A stretch of 64,000 nt of DNA from Pelagibacteraceae bacterium AG-313-A04 (GTDB taxonomy: Bacteria; Pseudomonadota; Alphaproteobacteria; Pelagibacterales; Pelagibacteraceae): the NCBI GenBank assembly GCA_003284275.1, contig QBVU01000003.1, forward strand, positions 1 through 64,000. The letters run 5' to 3'. The notes beneath the pieces are model-generated. The model saw only the letters and a list, made by a program, of their open reading frames with translations. It searched no databases and had not been told where the DNA came from. The position numbers and the translations under genes are program-made. This document shows positions 48,356 to 56,905 of the stretch, piece after piece (position 1 is the stretch's first letter; each line of letters starts with the position of its first letter).

Positions 48356-49323
48356 TAAAAGAAATAATCCTCATGATTTTTTGCACTCTTGTGAAATTCT
48401 AATCTTTTTAAATACTCCATTGGATCTTTAATTTTAACTATTGCTCCTTCTACTTTATTTAATGCATCAAATACTCGAGTTAGCAAGAATCTCAAAGCAG
48501 CGCCTTGAGATAAAACCTTAATATTATTCAATTCTTCGTGGGACAATTTTCTTACAGATGTATATCCATCTATAAAATTCTTTGCTTTAGTAACGTTAAA
48601 ACTTAAATTACTTTTTAGACCATCAAAACACAAAGCGTTAAAGCAAATAGCTAATTCAAAAGCAAAAAAATCTTCACATGAGAAATAAAAGTCAATTACA
48701 CCGCTAAATTTATCTTGAATAAAAAAAATATTATCATGAAATAAGTCTGCATGAATAATTCCTTTTGGTAAATTTTTTGGCCAATTTTTTTCAACATCAT
48801 TAAGATTTTCCTCAATTAATCTTGGCAGATCTTTATGTATATTTTCACATTTATCTTTAACTGAATTAAATAATTTTCTCCATGAATTTACGGATAGATC
48901 ATTTTGTCGTTTTAATTTTAAATTCTTTGTTAGCTCATGCATTTTGGCTATTTCAGATCCGATTGATTTACAGTTGGCTGGAGATAAATTTTGTTTTGCC
49001 TTTCCCTCAAGAAATGACACAATCATCAATTTTTTCCCCTCAAAATTTGTAATAGTTTCATTATTATTATTAGAGATAGGAGCAGGGCATTTAAAGTTAG
49101 CTTTATTTAAAGATGACATCAAATCTGAAAAAAAAGGAAGATCTGAAGGCTTAACTCTTTTTTCGTAAATAGTTAATATAAATTTTTTTTTATTAACCGA
49201 TAAAAAATAGTTTGTATTTTCTATACCTTCTTCAATTCCTTTGAATGAGTCTAGCTTACCTAATTTATAATTAGATAAGATTTTTTCAATTTTATTTTGA
49301 TTTAACTTTGTATAGACAGCCAT
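48355..49323 (-). CDS. thrB: Homoserine kinase, aminoglycoside-phosphotransferase type ThrB
   Basis: Phosphorylates homoserine for threonine synthesis. 322 aa of the choline kinase-like fold, not the GHMP fold of E. coli ThrB. It begins MAVYTKLN and has FKGIEEGIENTNYFL, the catalytic loop GIIHADLFHDNIFF near residue 185, and the metal site GVIDFYFSCEDFFAFELAI after it. It overlaps ispH and rnhA by 1 nt each. ispH-thrB-rnhA is a known alphaproteobacterial order. Confidence 0.92.
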   Translation of the reverse strand: MAVYTKLNQNKIEKILSNYKLGKLDSFKGIEEGIENTNYFLSVNKKKFILTIYEKRVKPSDLPFFSDLMSSLNKANFKCPAPISNNNNETITNFEGKKLMIVSFLEGKAKQNLSPANCKSIGSEIAKMHELTKNLKLKRQNDLSVNSWRKLFNSVKDKCENIHKDLPRLIEENLNDVEKNWPKNLPKGIIHADLFHDNIFFIQDKFSGVIDFYFSCEDFFAFELAICFNALCFDGLKSNLSFNVTKAKNFIDGYTSVRKLSHEELNNIKVLSQGAALRFLLTRVFDALNKVEGAIVKIKDPMEYLKRLEFHKSAKNHEDYFF

Positions 49324-50267
49324 TAATTGAGTTCTTTCGGCAATTTAAAAACAACCTTTTCTTCTGCAACTATCACTTCCTCAACAGAGACCTTTCTATC
49401 TTTTTTTATATTAGTCAGCAACGCTTGTACTAATTTTTCCGGCGCTGAAGCGCCAGAGGAAATTCCAATAGTATTAGAATTCTCAATTTCATGAAAAGGT
49501 ATTTCCTTTTCTGAATGCATTAATTGAGAGTTTTCACATCCAGCTTTTTTTGCGACCTCAACTAGCCTTACCGAATTTGATGAATTTCGACTCCCAACTA
49601 CAAAAAATAAATCACACTTAGATGCTATTTCTTTCACAGCTGATTGACGATTAGTTGTAGCGTAACAAATATCTTCCTTGATCGGCCCCTTGATTTTAGG
49701 AAATTTGTTTTTAAGTGCATTAATTATTTCTGCCGTATCATCTACTGAGAGGGTTGTCTGAGTTATATAAGCCAAAGGTTTTTTAAAATTATTAGCCTGA
49801 AGATTTTCAACATCACTTTTAGTTTCTATCAATTTAATTGATCCTAACGGTAGCTGACCCATTGTGCCAATAACCTCAGGATGATTTTTGTGCCCAATTA
49901 AAAATATTTCGTATCCTTTTTTATGTAACTGTTCAGACTCTCTATGAACCTTTGAAACCAAAGGGCAAGTTGCATCCACAAAAGATAAATTTTTAAACTT
50001 TGCTTCGTTAGGAACTGATTTAGGAACTCCATGTGCAGAAAAAATTACAGGTCTACTATTATCTTTTACTTCAGAAAGCTCGTCTACAAATATTGCCCCT
50101 TTTTCTCTTAGTTCATCAACAACTTGTTTATTATGAACAATTTCATGTCTCACATATATAGGAGCTCCATATTTATTTATTGCCTTTTCGACAATTTCAA
50201 TAGCTCTTTTAACACCAGCACAAAACCCTCTGGGTGAAGCTAAATAAATTTTAAGTTCTTTTTTCAT
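49323..50267 (-). CDS. ispH: 4-hydroxy-3-methylbut-2-enyl diphosphate reductase IspH
   Basis: Last step of the MEP pathway: an Fe-S enzyme that makes IPP and DMAPP. 314 aa (E. coli 316). Cluster Cys are in ASPRGFCAGVKRAIE near residue 17, VDATCPLVSKVHRE near residue 100, and EDICYATTNRQ near residue 200. Conserved HEIVHNKQVV and ISSGASAPE are present. It overlaps blh by 17 nt. Its product feeds carotenoid and quinone synthesis, which fits its place behind crt genes. Confidence 0.95.
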   Translation of the reverse strand: MKKELKIYLASPRGFCAGVKRAIEIVEKAINKYGAPIYVRHEIVHNKQVVDELREKGAIFVDELSEVKDNSRPVIFSAHGVPKSVPNEAKFKNLSFVDATCPLVSKVHRESEQLHKKGYEIFLIGHKNHPEVIGTMGQLPLGSIKLIETKSDVENLQANNFKKPLAYITQTTLSVDDTAEIINALKNKFPKIKGPIKEDICYATTNRQSAVKEIASKCDLFFVVGSRNSSNSVRLVEVAKKAGCENSQLMHSEKEIPFHEIENSNTIGISSGASAPEKLVQALLTNIKKDRKVSVEEVIVAEEKVVFKLPKELN

Positions 50268-51156
50268 TCTTTTCTAACAAGTATTCGAGCAATATATGCG
50301 GAAAAGTAAGAGACGCCAAACCAATAAATATTACTTTATAAATAGCCTCATCGAGCTTATAGGAGCTATTGAGAAAATATACCGCTATTAAAAACATCAC
50401 ACCAGTTACAAAAGTTAATGGAATAGCTTTGTTAATAAATTTCTTTAGTCCTGATCTAAAAGACTTATCTAGTTCGAAGATTAATGTAATTGAATGCCTT
50501 ATAGAATGAAGAAAACAAAAATAAATTGTGAAAGCCAAAACAGGAGTTAAAAAGAGATTTAATATAATTAACGAAAAAAAATCCATTATCATCAATGCTT
50601 TAAAGTCAGCCTTTTTCTTATTAGAGATAATTAGAGATGATAAAAAGCTTAAACACAAAAAAATTATTAAGAATTGATTAGTAAATAATTGAGACTCAAA
50701 AACATTAAAGTTTAAAATTTCAAATATTTCGTTTGTTTTCTCTCTCTGAAATAATAACGGAGCAAAAATTACTGCTGATCCTTTTAAAAAGTACAAAAAC
50801 TCAGATATTAGAAATTTTTCTTTAAATGAGAATACCGTATCCTCCTTACCAAAGTGATAAGCTGCTACAACAAGAAATAACAATAAAACAGTATTAGGAA
50901 AAAATACCCACAAAAAAACTATTAAGATAGAGATTAAAATATATATAAAATAAAAAGAAAAAAGAGATCTATAACCAAATAAATATAAAAGTTTTTTTCC
51001 TTTTAAATTATCTAATGCTCCATGCGAAATTCCTAAAATTAATATTAAGATTAAACAAAATATTATCGGCTCATAATTTACCATAAAGTAGAATGGGCTA
51101 ATTAAAATACAAAAATTGAAAAATATAAGCGAATGTTTAAAATTTATCTTTTCCAT
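50251..51156 (-). CDS. blh: Beta-carotene 15,15'-dioxygenase (Brp/Blh family)
   Basis: Integral membrane enzyme that splits beta-carotene into two retinal molecules, the chromophore of proteorhodopsin. 301 aa with about eight spans. The iron-binding His residues are in GISHGALDN near residue 44, AAYHFGKEDT near residue 102, and FLHSIRHSITL near residue 220. It is the fourth crt gene in the run, overlapping crtY by 1 nt. No rhodopsin gene is in this window. Confidence 0.93.
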   Translation of the reverse strand: MEKINFKHSLIFFNFCILISPFYFMVNYEPIIFCLILILILGISHGALDNLKGKKLLYLFGYRSLFSFYFIYILISILIVFLWVFFPNTVLLLFLVVAAYHFGKEDTVFSFKEKFLISEFLYFLKGSAVIFAPLLFQREKTNEIFEILNFNVFESQLFTNQFLIIFLCLSFLSSLIISNKKKADFKALMIMDFFSLIILNLFLTPVLAFTIYFCFLHSIRHSITLIFELDKSFRSGLKKFINKAIPLTFVTGVMFLIAVYFLNSSYKLDEAIYKVIFIGLASLTFPHILLEYLLEKNEKRT

Positions 51157-52223
51157 TATTGAAATAGAGCTCTCACAAAAATTAATTTTGGCATTCTTCC
51201 TATAATATTAATATCTTCAAAGATATTACTTTTATTAGATAAAAATTTTATTACACAGTTTGATGAAGCTTTAAACATTTCGAAAAATATTTTTGGCATT
51301 TTATCTGGGTTATTTTTTAAAACTCTTAAAAATATTTTATCTAAAAACTGATATTTCTTTCCTATATTGTACATTTTTATTTTTTCAATTTTATCAATAT
51401 TTTCAACAATATATTTACTATGCTCTTGAATATTTAAAAAAGTATACCCTGTACTTAACCTTGTCATTCCGCCAGCAGATCCAATATAAACAGTTTTCTC
51501 ATTATTTTTATTTAATGGATGGAATAATGGTATAGCACCTTTTTCAGTAAAATTTATTTTATAGTTTTTTATACCAAGATTATTTTTTATATAATTTTCC
51601 AATTGAAGATCGTAATCCATTAAGCTTTGATCCTCTAAATTTGAAAGCCAAGTTGTTTCAATTAAAGCTTTATTTTTACTAAATGGTAAAGTGTAAAAAA
51701 AGTGAACGTCATTTCTCTGATCACAATTAAAATCCATTAGATTTATTATTTCCTCATCAAAAATATTTTTAGGTGTTTCTATCTCGATACCTTGAAAGTG
51801 TTGCCACAATTTAGATTTATCTAATTCTTTTTCATGAACACTATTAAAAATTATGGAATTTTCTGAGTTGATTTCACTTAGGTTTTTAAAAAAACTTATA
51901 TTAGAATTTGTAGATAGCTTAGAATTTATTTTTTTATAAAATTTACCACTGTCGATGCTTTGATAGGGAAATTTTTTATTAGTTAATTCATTCGAACTAT
52001 CTGAAGAATTTATAGTAAAATTGTTCCAACTTTTAATTACACAATCATCAAAGTTATGATTAAAAACTTTCCAAAAAGACCACGTTTTGTCTCTTTTATA
52101 TTCTTCACGAGTTTCAATAATAGCTAAAGTTTTTTCTTTTAACTTATCATTAATTTCGAGCTCATAAGCTAAAGATAGGCCCGCGCATCCACCACCAATA
52201 ATTATATAATCAAATTCTTTCAT
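51156..52223 (-). CDS. crtY: Lycopene beta-cyclase CrtY
   Basis: Closes both ends of lycopene to form beta-carotene. 355 aa (usual about 380). The N-terminal dinucleotide fold is DYIIIGGGCAGLSLAYELE. KTWSFWKVF near residue 47 and SAGGMTRLSTGYTFLNIQEHS near residue 250 are CrtY landmarks. It overlaps crtB by 14 nt and blh by 1 nt, so translation is tightly coupled across the pathway. Confidence 0.93.
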   Translation of the reverse strand: MKEFDYIIIGGGCAGLSLAYELEINDKLKEKTLAIIETREEYKRDKTWSFWKVFNHNFDDCVIKSWNNFTINSSDSSNELTNKKFPYQSIDSGKFYKKINSKLSTNSNISFFKNLSEINSENSIIFNSVHEKELDKSKLWQHFQGIEIETPKNIFDEEIINLMDFNCDQRNDVHFFYTLPFSKNKALIETTWLSNLEDQSLMDYDLQLENYIKNNLGIKNYKINFTEKGAIPLFHPLNKNNEKTVYIGSAGGMTRLSTGYTFLNIQEHSKYIVENIDKIEKIKMYNIGKKYQFLDKIFLRVLKNNPDKMPKIFFEMFKASSNCVIKFLSNKSNIFEDINIIGRMPKLIFVRALFQ

Positions 52224-53058
52224 TTAAATTAATTTCTTCATTTAAAATATTATGATTTGTTTGGTTATCGTAATTTAAATCTTTGATGAATAATAATTTA
52301 ATAAAGTCAAAAACAGATAAAAAGGTCTGAATTACTTTTTCAAACATGGGTACATAGATTTTGCCAGCTTTATTGTAATTATCTATATTTTTTTGTTTAA
52401 GGATGTAGTCACCTATTTTTCTATAAACACGCCTTGCAACAATAACTGAAAATCTTGACCTAATTGGTATATCACTAATAGACTTAAATGAATTTTCATA
52501 AAACGATTGAGATTCATCTATAATTTCTCGAATTGCCAAAAAATTGTGATCAACATATTGTCTATTACGTGCTTTATCTTCACAAACATCCCTAGCTATA
52601 TTAGTAAGCTGCATCGCTATCCCAAGATCTATTGCACCTTTTAGAGCCTCTCGATTTTTTACATTCAGTATTTTTGACATCATTAGTCCGACTGTACCAG
52701 CAACTCTATAAGAATAAACAAGCAAATCTTTTTTTGAGTTTATCACTACTTTTTCTTTTAAGTCTGTTTCAACACCATCGAACAAATCTATTACTATTTG
52801 TTTCGAAATATTTTCGCTATCAATAACAGACCACATGTCTTTTATAATTTGATTGTTTAGATTTTTGTTCTCAAAATCTTTTTTAAATTTTAAAAAAATT
52901 TCTCTCTTTACAACTAGATTATTATTATCATCAACTATATCATCTAAAGTTCTACAGAAATTATATAAAGATGAGCATTTATCCAAAGCGTTATTTGGCA
53001 GAAAATAACTCGCCCAGTAAAAAGATTTAGCATGTTTCTTTAGTAAATTACTTTTCAT
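52210..53058 (-). CDS. crtB: Phytoene synthase CrtB
   Basis: Joins two geranylgeranyl diphosphates head to head into phytoene. 282 aa. Both Asp-rich motifs are seen: CRTLDDIVDDNN near residue 35 and AMQLTNIARDVCEDKARNRQYV near residue 158. YSYRVAGTVGLMMS near residue 107 is also typical. It overlaps crtI by 1 nt. The GGPP synthase gene crtE is not in this window. Confidence 0.94.
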   Translation of the reverse strand: MKSNLLKKHAKSFYWASYFLPNNALDKCSSLYNFCRTLDDIVDDNNNLVVKREIFLKFKKDFENKNLNNQIIKDMWSVIDSENISKQIVIDLFDGVETDLKEKVVINSKKDLLVYSYRVAGTVGLMMSKILNVKNREALKGAIDLGIAMQLTNIARDVCEDKARNRQYVDHNFLAIREIIDESQSFYENSFKSISDIPIRSRFSVIVARRVYRKIGDYILKQKNIDNYNKAGKIYVPMFEKVIQTFLSVFDFIKLLFIKDLNYDNQTNHNILNEEINLNERI

Positions 53059-54524
53059 TAAAACAATTTATCTAAAACTTTTGCTGATGATAGAACCCCA
53101 GGCATTCCAGCGCCTGGATGTGTACCGGCACCCACAAAGTACAAATTTTTATATATTTCAGATTGATTATGAAATCTAAAATAGGCTGACTGAGAAAATT
53201 TGGGCTGAATTGAAAATCCGGATCCATAGAGAGTTGCTAGATCAATTTCGAAATAATCAGGTGTTAAGTAAAAATCACTTACCACATTTTCTTTAATACC
53301 AGGCAGAACAGTTTTATCCATTTTATCTAATACTAAATCTTTGAATTTATCACCTTCTTTGATCCAATTTACTTTGGATAAATTATTTGGTACCGGGACT
53401 AATACATAAAAAGCATCTTGACCTTCTGGCGCCATATTGGGATCTGTTGCAGAGGGCCTATGTAAATAATAGCTTATATCATCAGAAAGTATTTTCTTTT
53501 CAAAGATTTTATCAAGATGTGTTTTATAAGATTCTCCAAAATAAATAGTATGGTGCGCAACATCGTTATATTTTTTTTTAGAGCCAAAATAATAAACAAA
53601 TAATCCCATTGAATAATCCATTCTTTTCATTTTTTGTTTAAATAAAAAATCATAATCTTCTTTTGATTTTATCAAGTTGTTGTAAACATTTGGGGGATCT
53701 GAGTTGCAAACTACATAGTCACAATTAATTATTTTTGAATTATTAATCTTTACAGCTTTAACCTTTTTATTTTCTGTAAGTATTTCTGTAACTTCAGCAT
53801 CTTTAATAATTTTGATATTTTCCTCAATCATTAGTTTTTCTAAAGCTTTAACAACACTTCCTGTTCCTCCCATTGAATAATGAATTCCCCATTTTTTTTC
53901 TAAAAATAAAATTAATGTATATATCGAAGTTGTACTGAAAGGATTTCCACCAACTAAAAGAGGGTGCATACTAAATACTCTTCTTAATTTTTCATTAGAT
54001 ATATACTTTGAAACCAAACTATACACTGACTTATAACTTTTTAGTTTTAATAAAGATGGAATTTGTTTCATCATGAATGCCAAATTATTGAAAGGCTTGT
54101 CAGATAACTCCGTAAAACCTTTATTAAATATTTTTTCAGTAAAATTTACTAAATTTTTATATCCATCAAAATCAGAGGGATTAAACTTTTTGACCTGTTC
54201 CTCCATAGATTGATCATTCCCATTGTAGTCAAATGTATCTCCATCATTAAATACAAAGCGATACCATAAATCTAATGGTACAATTTTTACATAATTTGAA
54301 ATATTTTTATTGAACAGTGAAAATAATTCTTCAAATAGATATGGAGCAGTTATTACTGTAGGTCCTCCATCATAAATAAATTGGTCTTTCTTAAAAACTC
54401 TAGCGCGACCACCAAGATCTGGATGTTTTTCTACTAAAGTGACTTTATAGCCTTTGGCTTTTAACCTCAGCGCTGCAGCTAAACCTCCAAAACCAGAGCC
54501 TATAACTATTATTTTTTTTGCCAT
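53058..54524 (-). CDS. crtI: Phytoene desaturase CrtI
   Basis: FAD enzyme that carries out four desaturations from phytoene to lycopene. 488 aa (usual about 490-500). The N-terminal FAD fold is VIGSGFGGLAAALRLKAKGYKV, then EKHPDLGGRARVF. GGTGSVVKALEKLM lies near residue 220. The C-terminal signature YFVGAGTHPGAGMPGV is present near residue 460. It begins only 17 nt after the ATP synthase b subunit gene, in the same direction. Confidence 0.95.
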   Translation of the reverse strand: MAKKIIVIGSGFGGLAAALRLKAKGYKVTLVEKHPDLGGRARVFKKDQFIYDGGPTVITAPYLFEELFSLFNKNISNYVKIVPLDLWYRFVFNDGDTFDYNGNDQSMEEQVKKFNPSDFDGYKNLVNFTEKIFNKGFTELSDKPFNNLAFMMKQIPSLLKLKSYKSVYSLVSKYISNEKLRRVFSMHPLLVGGNPFSTTSIYTLILFLEKKWGIHYSMGGTGSVVKALEKLMIEENIKIIKDAEVTEILTENKKVKAVKINNSKIINCDYVVCNSDPPNVYNNLIKSKEDYDFLFKQKMKRMDYSMGLFVYYFGSKKKYNDVAHHTIYFGESYKTHLDKIFEKKILSDDISYYLHRPSATDPNMAPEGQDAFYVLVPVPNNLSKVNWIKEGDKFKDLVLDKMDKTVLPGIKENVVSDFYLTPDYFEIDLATLYGSGFSIQPKFSQSAYFRFHNQSEIYKNLYFVGAGTHPGAGMPGVLSSAKVLDKLF

Positions 54525-54541
54525 TATGAATATGGCCTATT

Positions 54542-55039
54542 CTAACTGGATTTTTTCTTAAGTGCTAATTTTGTTTCTTCAATACTAGACATGTAAAATT
54601 TGTCTAATTTGCTTTTATCTAGAGAATTTTTTAGTAATTTCTCTACTGCTTCGATTGCTATTATAACTGAGGTATTTTTAATATCTTTTAGAGCTTGATT
54701 TTTAAGTTGTTTAATTCTTTCTTCTGCATTTCGCTTTCTATTTTCCATTAGGTTATGAAAATTTTCATTTGTCTTAATCATATTTTTTTCAGCTTCTTCG
54801 GCCGCTTTAGAAAGCATAGATTTAATTTCAGCTTTCGAATTGCTTATTTTTTTCTCGTGCTCAATTAAGATATTTTTTGCATCTTCTTTAAGTTTATTTG
54901 CCTCATTAATTTGATTTTTAATACTTAAAATATTTTCCTCTAGGGTATTTTTAATTTTTTGTGGTATCTGAAAATAGATTAACAATCCAATAAATAGAAA
55001 AAAAGATATCATAACCCAAAAAGTTGCGTCTATTGTCAT
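54542..55039 (-). CDS. atpF: ATP synthase subunit b
   Basis: Peripheral stalk of the F-type ATP synthase. 165 aa: one N-terminal membrane helix (about residues 6-27, FWVMISFFLFIGLLIYF) and a long charged coiled coil. It overlaps the b' gene by 4 nt. As the last Fo gene, it is followed after 17 nt by crtI. The F1 genes (atpHAGDC) are not in this window. Confidence 0.92.
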   Translation of the reverse strand: MTIDATFWVMISFFLFIGLLIYFQIPQKIKNTLEENILSIKNQINEANKLKEDAKNILIEHEKKISNSKAEIKSMLSKAAEEAEKNMIKTNENFHNLMENRKRNAEERIKQLKNQALKDIKNTSVIIAIEAVEKLLKNSLDKSKLDKFYMSSIEETKLALKKKSS

Positions 55040-55611
55040 AAATATTTACCTACATTTTTTTTTGAAATTTCTTCCACAGCAGCCTTGATGCTACTTTCAT
55101 TTAATTTATCTCCAGATAAATTTTCAATAATGTTCGCAACAATTTCTTTTGAAATATTATTTATATCGGAAATAGAATTTTTCTTGAGTTCAGCAATATC
55201 TTTTTGAGCTTGAACTAATTCCTTTTCAATTTCTTTTTCAATTTTTTCTTTTTTCTCATTAATGTCTTTATCTGATTTAGCTTTTGACTCTAGTTGTATT
55301 TTTATGACTTCTTTCTTCGCATCTTCTAAAATTTTCTGATATTCTTTTAATTTACTCTCAGATAGCTCTTTAGATTTATTAGCATCTTCAATATCATCTT
55401 TAATTCTATTTTCTCTATCATCTAAATTATTTTTAATTTTTGGAAGATAAAATTTTGATATTGAAAAATACAAAATTGTAAAAATTAATATTAACCAAAA
55501 ACCTTGTGACGCCCAATATTTTGGATCCAGCTGAGGCATCCCAGCCTCAGCCGCATACAAATATCCCTGTATAGCAAAAAATGCTATAAAAAAATTTAGG
55601 TATAGCTTCAT
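55036..55611 (-). CDS. atpF': ATP synthase subunit b'
   Basis: Second, divergent b-type stalk subunit, typical of alphaproteobacteria and phototrophs. 191 aa. A signal-like N-terminus (residues 1-20) is followed by EAGMPQLDPKYWASQGFWLILIF-type residues, with the Met-Pro-Gln-Leu-Asp-Pro motif diagnostic of b', a membrane helix (about residues 34-50), and a Lys/Glu-rich coiled coil. It lies 7 nt after atpE. Confidence 0.92.
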   Translation of the reverse strand: MKLYLNFFIAFFAIQGYLYAAEAGMPQLDPKYWASQGFWLILIFTILYFSISKFYLPKIKNNLDDRENRIKDDIEDANKSKELSESKLKEYQKILEDAKKEVIKIQLESKAKSDKDINEKKEKIEKEIEKELVQAQKDIAELKKNSISDINNISKEIVANIIENLSGDKLNESSIKAAVEEISKKNVGKYL

Positions 55612-55618
55612 ATTTTAT

Positions 55619-55846
55619 TTAAAACGCAAATAAAATAATTAAAGCCACTACTAGTCCAAATAATCCTGTTGCTTCAGCTAATGCAAATCCTAAAAGCAAA
55701 TTAGGAAATTGTTTTTGTGCTGCAGACGGATTTCTCATAGCACCTGATAAGTAGTTACCGAAAATAATTCCGATACCAACACCAGCTCCTGCTAATGCGA
55801 TTGCAGCAAGACCTGCTCCAATCATTTTTGCCGCTTCTAACTCCAT
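55619..55846 (-). CDS. atpE: ATP synthase subunit c
   Basis: Proteolipid of the rotor ring, 75 aa and two membrane helices. The polar loop is MRNPSAAQ near residues 37-44 and the ion-binding carboxylate is Glu58 in GFALAEATGLFGL. The Na+ site signature (Gln in helix 1 and Ser-Thr after the Glu) is absent, so protons are the likely ion. Confidence 0.96.
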   Translation of the reverse strand: MELEAAKMIGAGLAAIALAGAGVGIGIIFGNYLSGAMRNPSAAQKQFPNLLLGFALAEATGLFGLVVALIILFAF

Positions 55847-55860
55847 TTTTCCTCCTTTAA

Positions 55861-56595
55861 TTAATGGTGTAAATTTAATGCATCATTTAAATAAATGCAG
55901 GTTAATATTGCAAAAACATAAGCTTGCAGAAAAGCTACAAGTATTTCCAAGCCTGTTAATGCTACTGAAAAACTAAGTGGTAACCATCCACCTAATAATC
56001 CTAAACTTATTACAAATCCTCCAAAAACTTTTAACATTGTATGACCAGCCATCATATTTGCAAACAATCTTACAGATAAACTTACAGGCCTACTTAAATA
56101 TGAAATAATCTCAATTACTGTAATTAAAGGCAAAAGCACTGCTGGAACTCCGCTTGGAACAAATATGCTTAAATATTTAAATCCATGTTTAGCAAATCCA
56201 ATTATTGTTACTGCAATAAAAATAAATAAGGCCAGTATTAAAGTAACAATTATATGACTTGTTACTGTAAATGAGTAGGGTAACATTCCTACCATGTTAC
56301 AAAATAAAACGAACATAAATAGACTAAAGATAAAAGGAAAGTAGGGTTTAGCTTTTGATCCAGCGGTATCACTAATCATTTTTGCCACAAAGGTGTAAAA
56401 CATTTCAGCAATTAGTTGAATTTTTCCTGGAACAATTTTTTTTTCTTTAGTTCCAATAAATAAAAATAATAAAATTATTGAAGCACTTATAACCATGAAT
56501 AAGCTAGCGTTTGTGAAAGATAGATCAATACCACCAATATTAATTTCAGGTCCAATCTTGTGAACGCTGAATTGTTGCATTGGATTATTTGCCAT
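55861..56595 (-). CDS. atpB: ATP synthase subunit a
   Basis: Proton channel half of Fo, 244 aa with about six membrane helices. The essential Arg is in SRPVSLSVRLFANMMAGHTML near residue 175, and the C-terminal helix has GLEILVAFLQAYVFAILTCIYLNDAL. It starts after atpI with a 14-nt gap and precedes atpE by 14 nt. Confidence 0.96.
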   Translation of the reverse strand: MANNPMQQFSVHKIGPEINIGGIDLSFTNASLFMVISASIILLFLFIGTKEKKIVPGKIQLIAEMFYTFVAKMISDTAGSKAKPYFPFIFSLFMFVLFCNMVGMLPYSFTVTSHIIVTLILALFIFIAVTIIGFAKHGFKYLSIFVPSGVPAVLLPLITVIEIISYLSRPVSLSVRLFANMMAGHTMLKVFGGFVISLGLLGGWLPLSFSVALTGLEILVAFLQAYVFAILTCIYLNDALNLHH

Positions 56596-56609
56596 AAAAT
56601 ACTTAAATT

Positions 56610-56894
56610 CTATTCTTCTTTTTGCATTCTGTTGGCAGTTCTAATTACATTCAAAATTCCAGCAGCAGTGCCTAAAAAAAAGAAAATTATTATTAACCAA
56701 GGTTTAGTATCAAACCAATTATCTAAAATAAACCCAATAATTGTCCCAATCGCAACAGCAGATACTAATTCTGTGCCCAATTTAAAAGCACTCCCCATAA
56801 ATGATCCTCTTTTTTCGCCATCTAATTCTGCTTGTTTTTTTATTTTTGATTTTGCAATTTTAAGGCGAGTTTTAAAATCTTCGGGAATGGTCAT
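56610..56894 (-). CDS. atpI: AtpI family protein (AtpQ/AtpI-like)
   Basis: A 94-aa membrane protein with two spans (about residues 36-55 and 62-82) joined by NWFDTKPW. This is the AtpI layout of alphaproteobacteria, where the gene leads the Fo operon and is thought to aid c-ring assembly or Mg2+ supply. The N-terminal 25 residues are basic and helical. It starts 11 nt after the smc stop, in the same direction. Confidence 0.88.
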   Translation of the reverse strand: MTIPEDFKTRLKIAKSKIKKQAELDGEKRGSFMGSAFKLGTELVSAVAIGTIIGFILDNWFDTKPWLIIIFFFLGTAAGILNVIRTANRMQKEE

Positions 56895-56905
56895 TTTTTT
56901 TTAAT

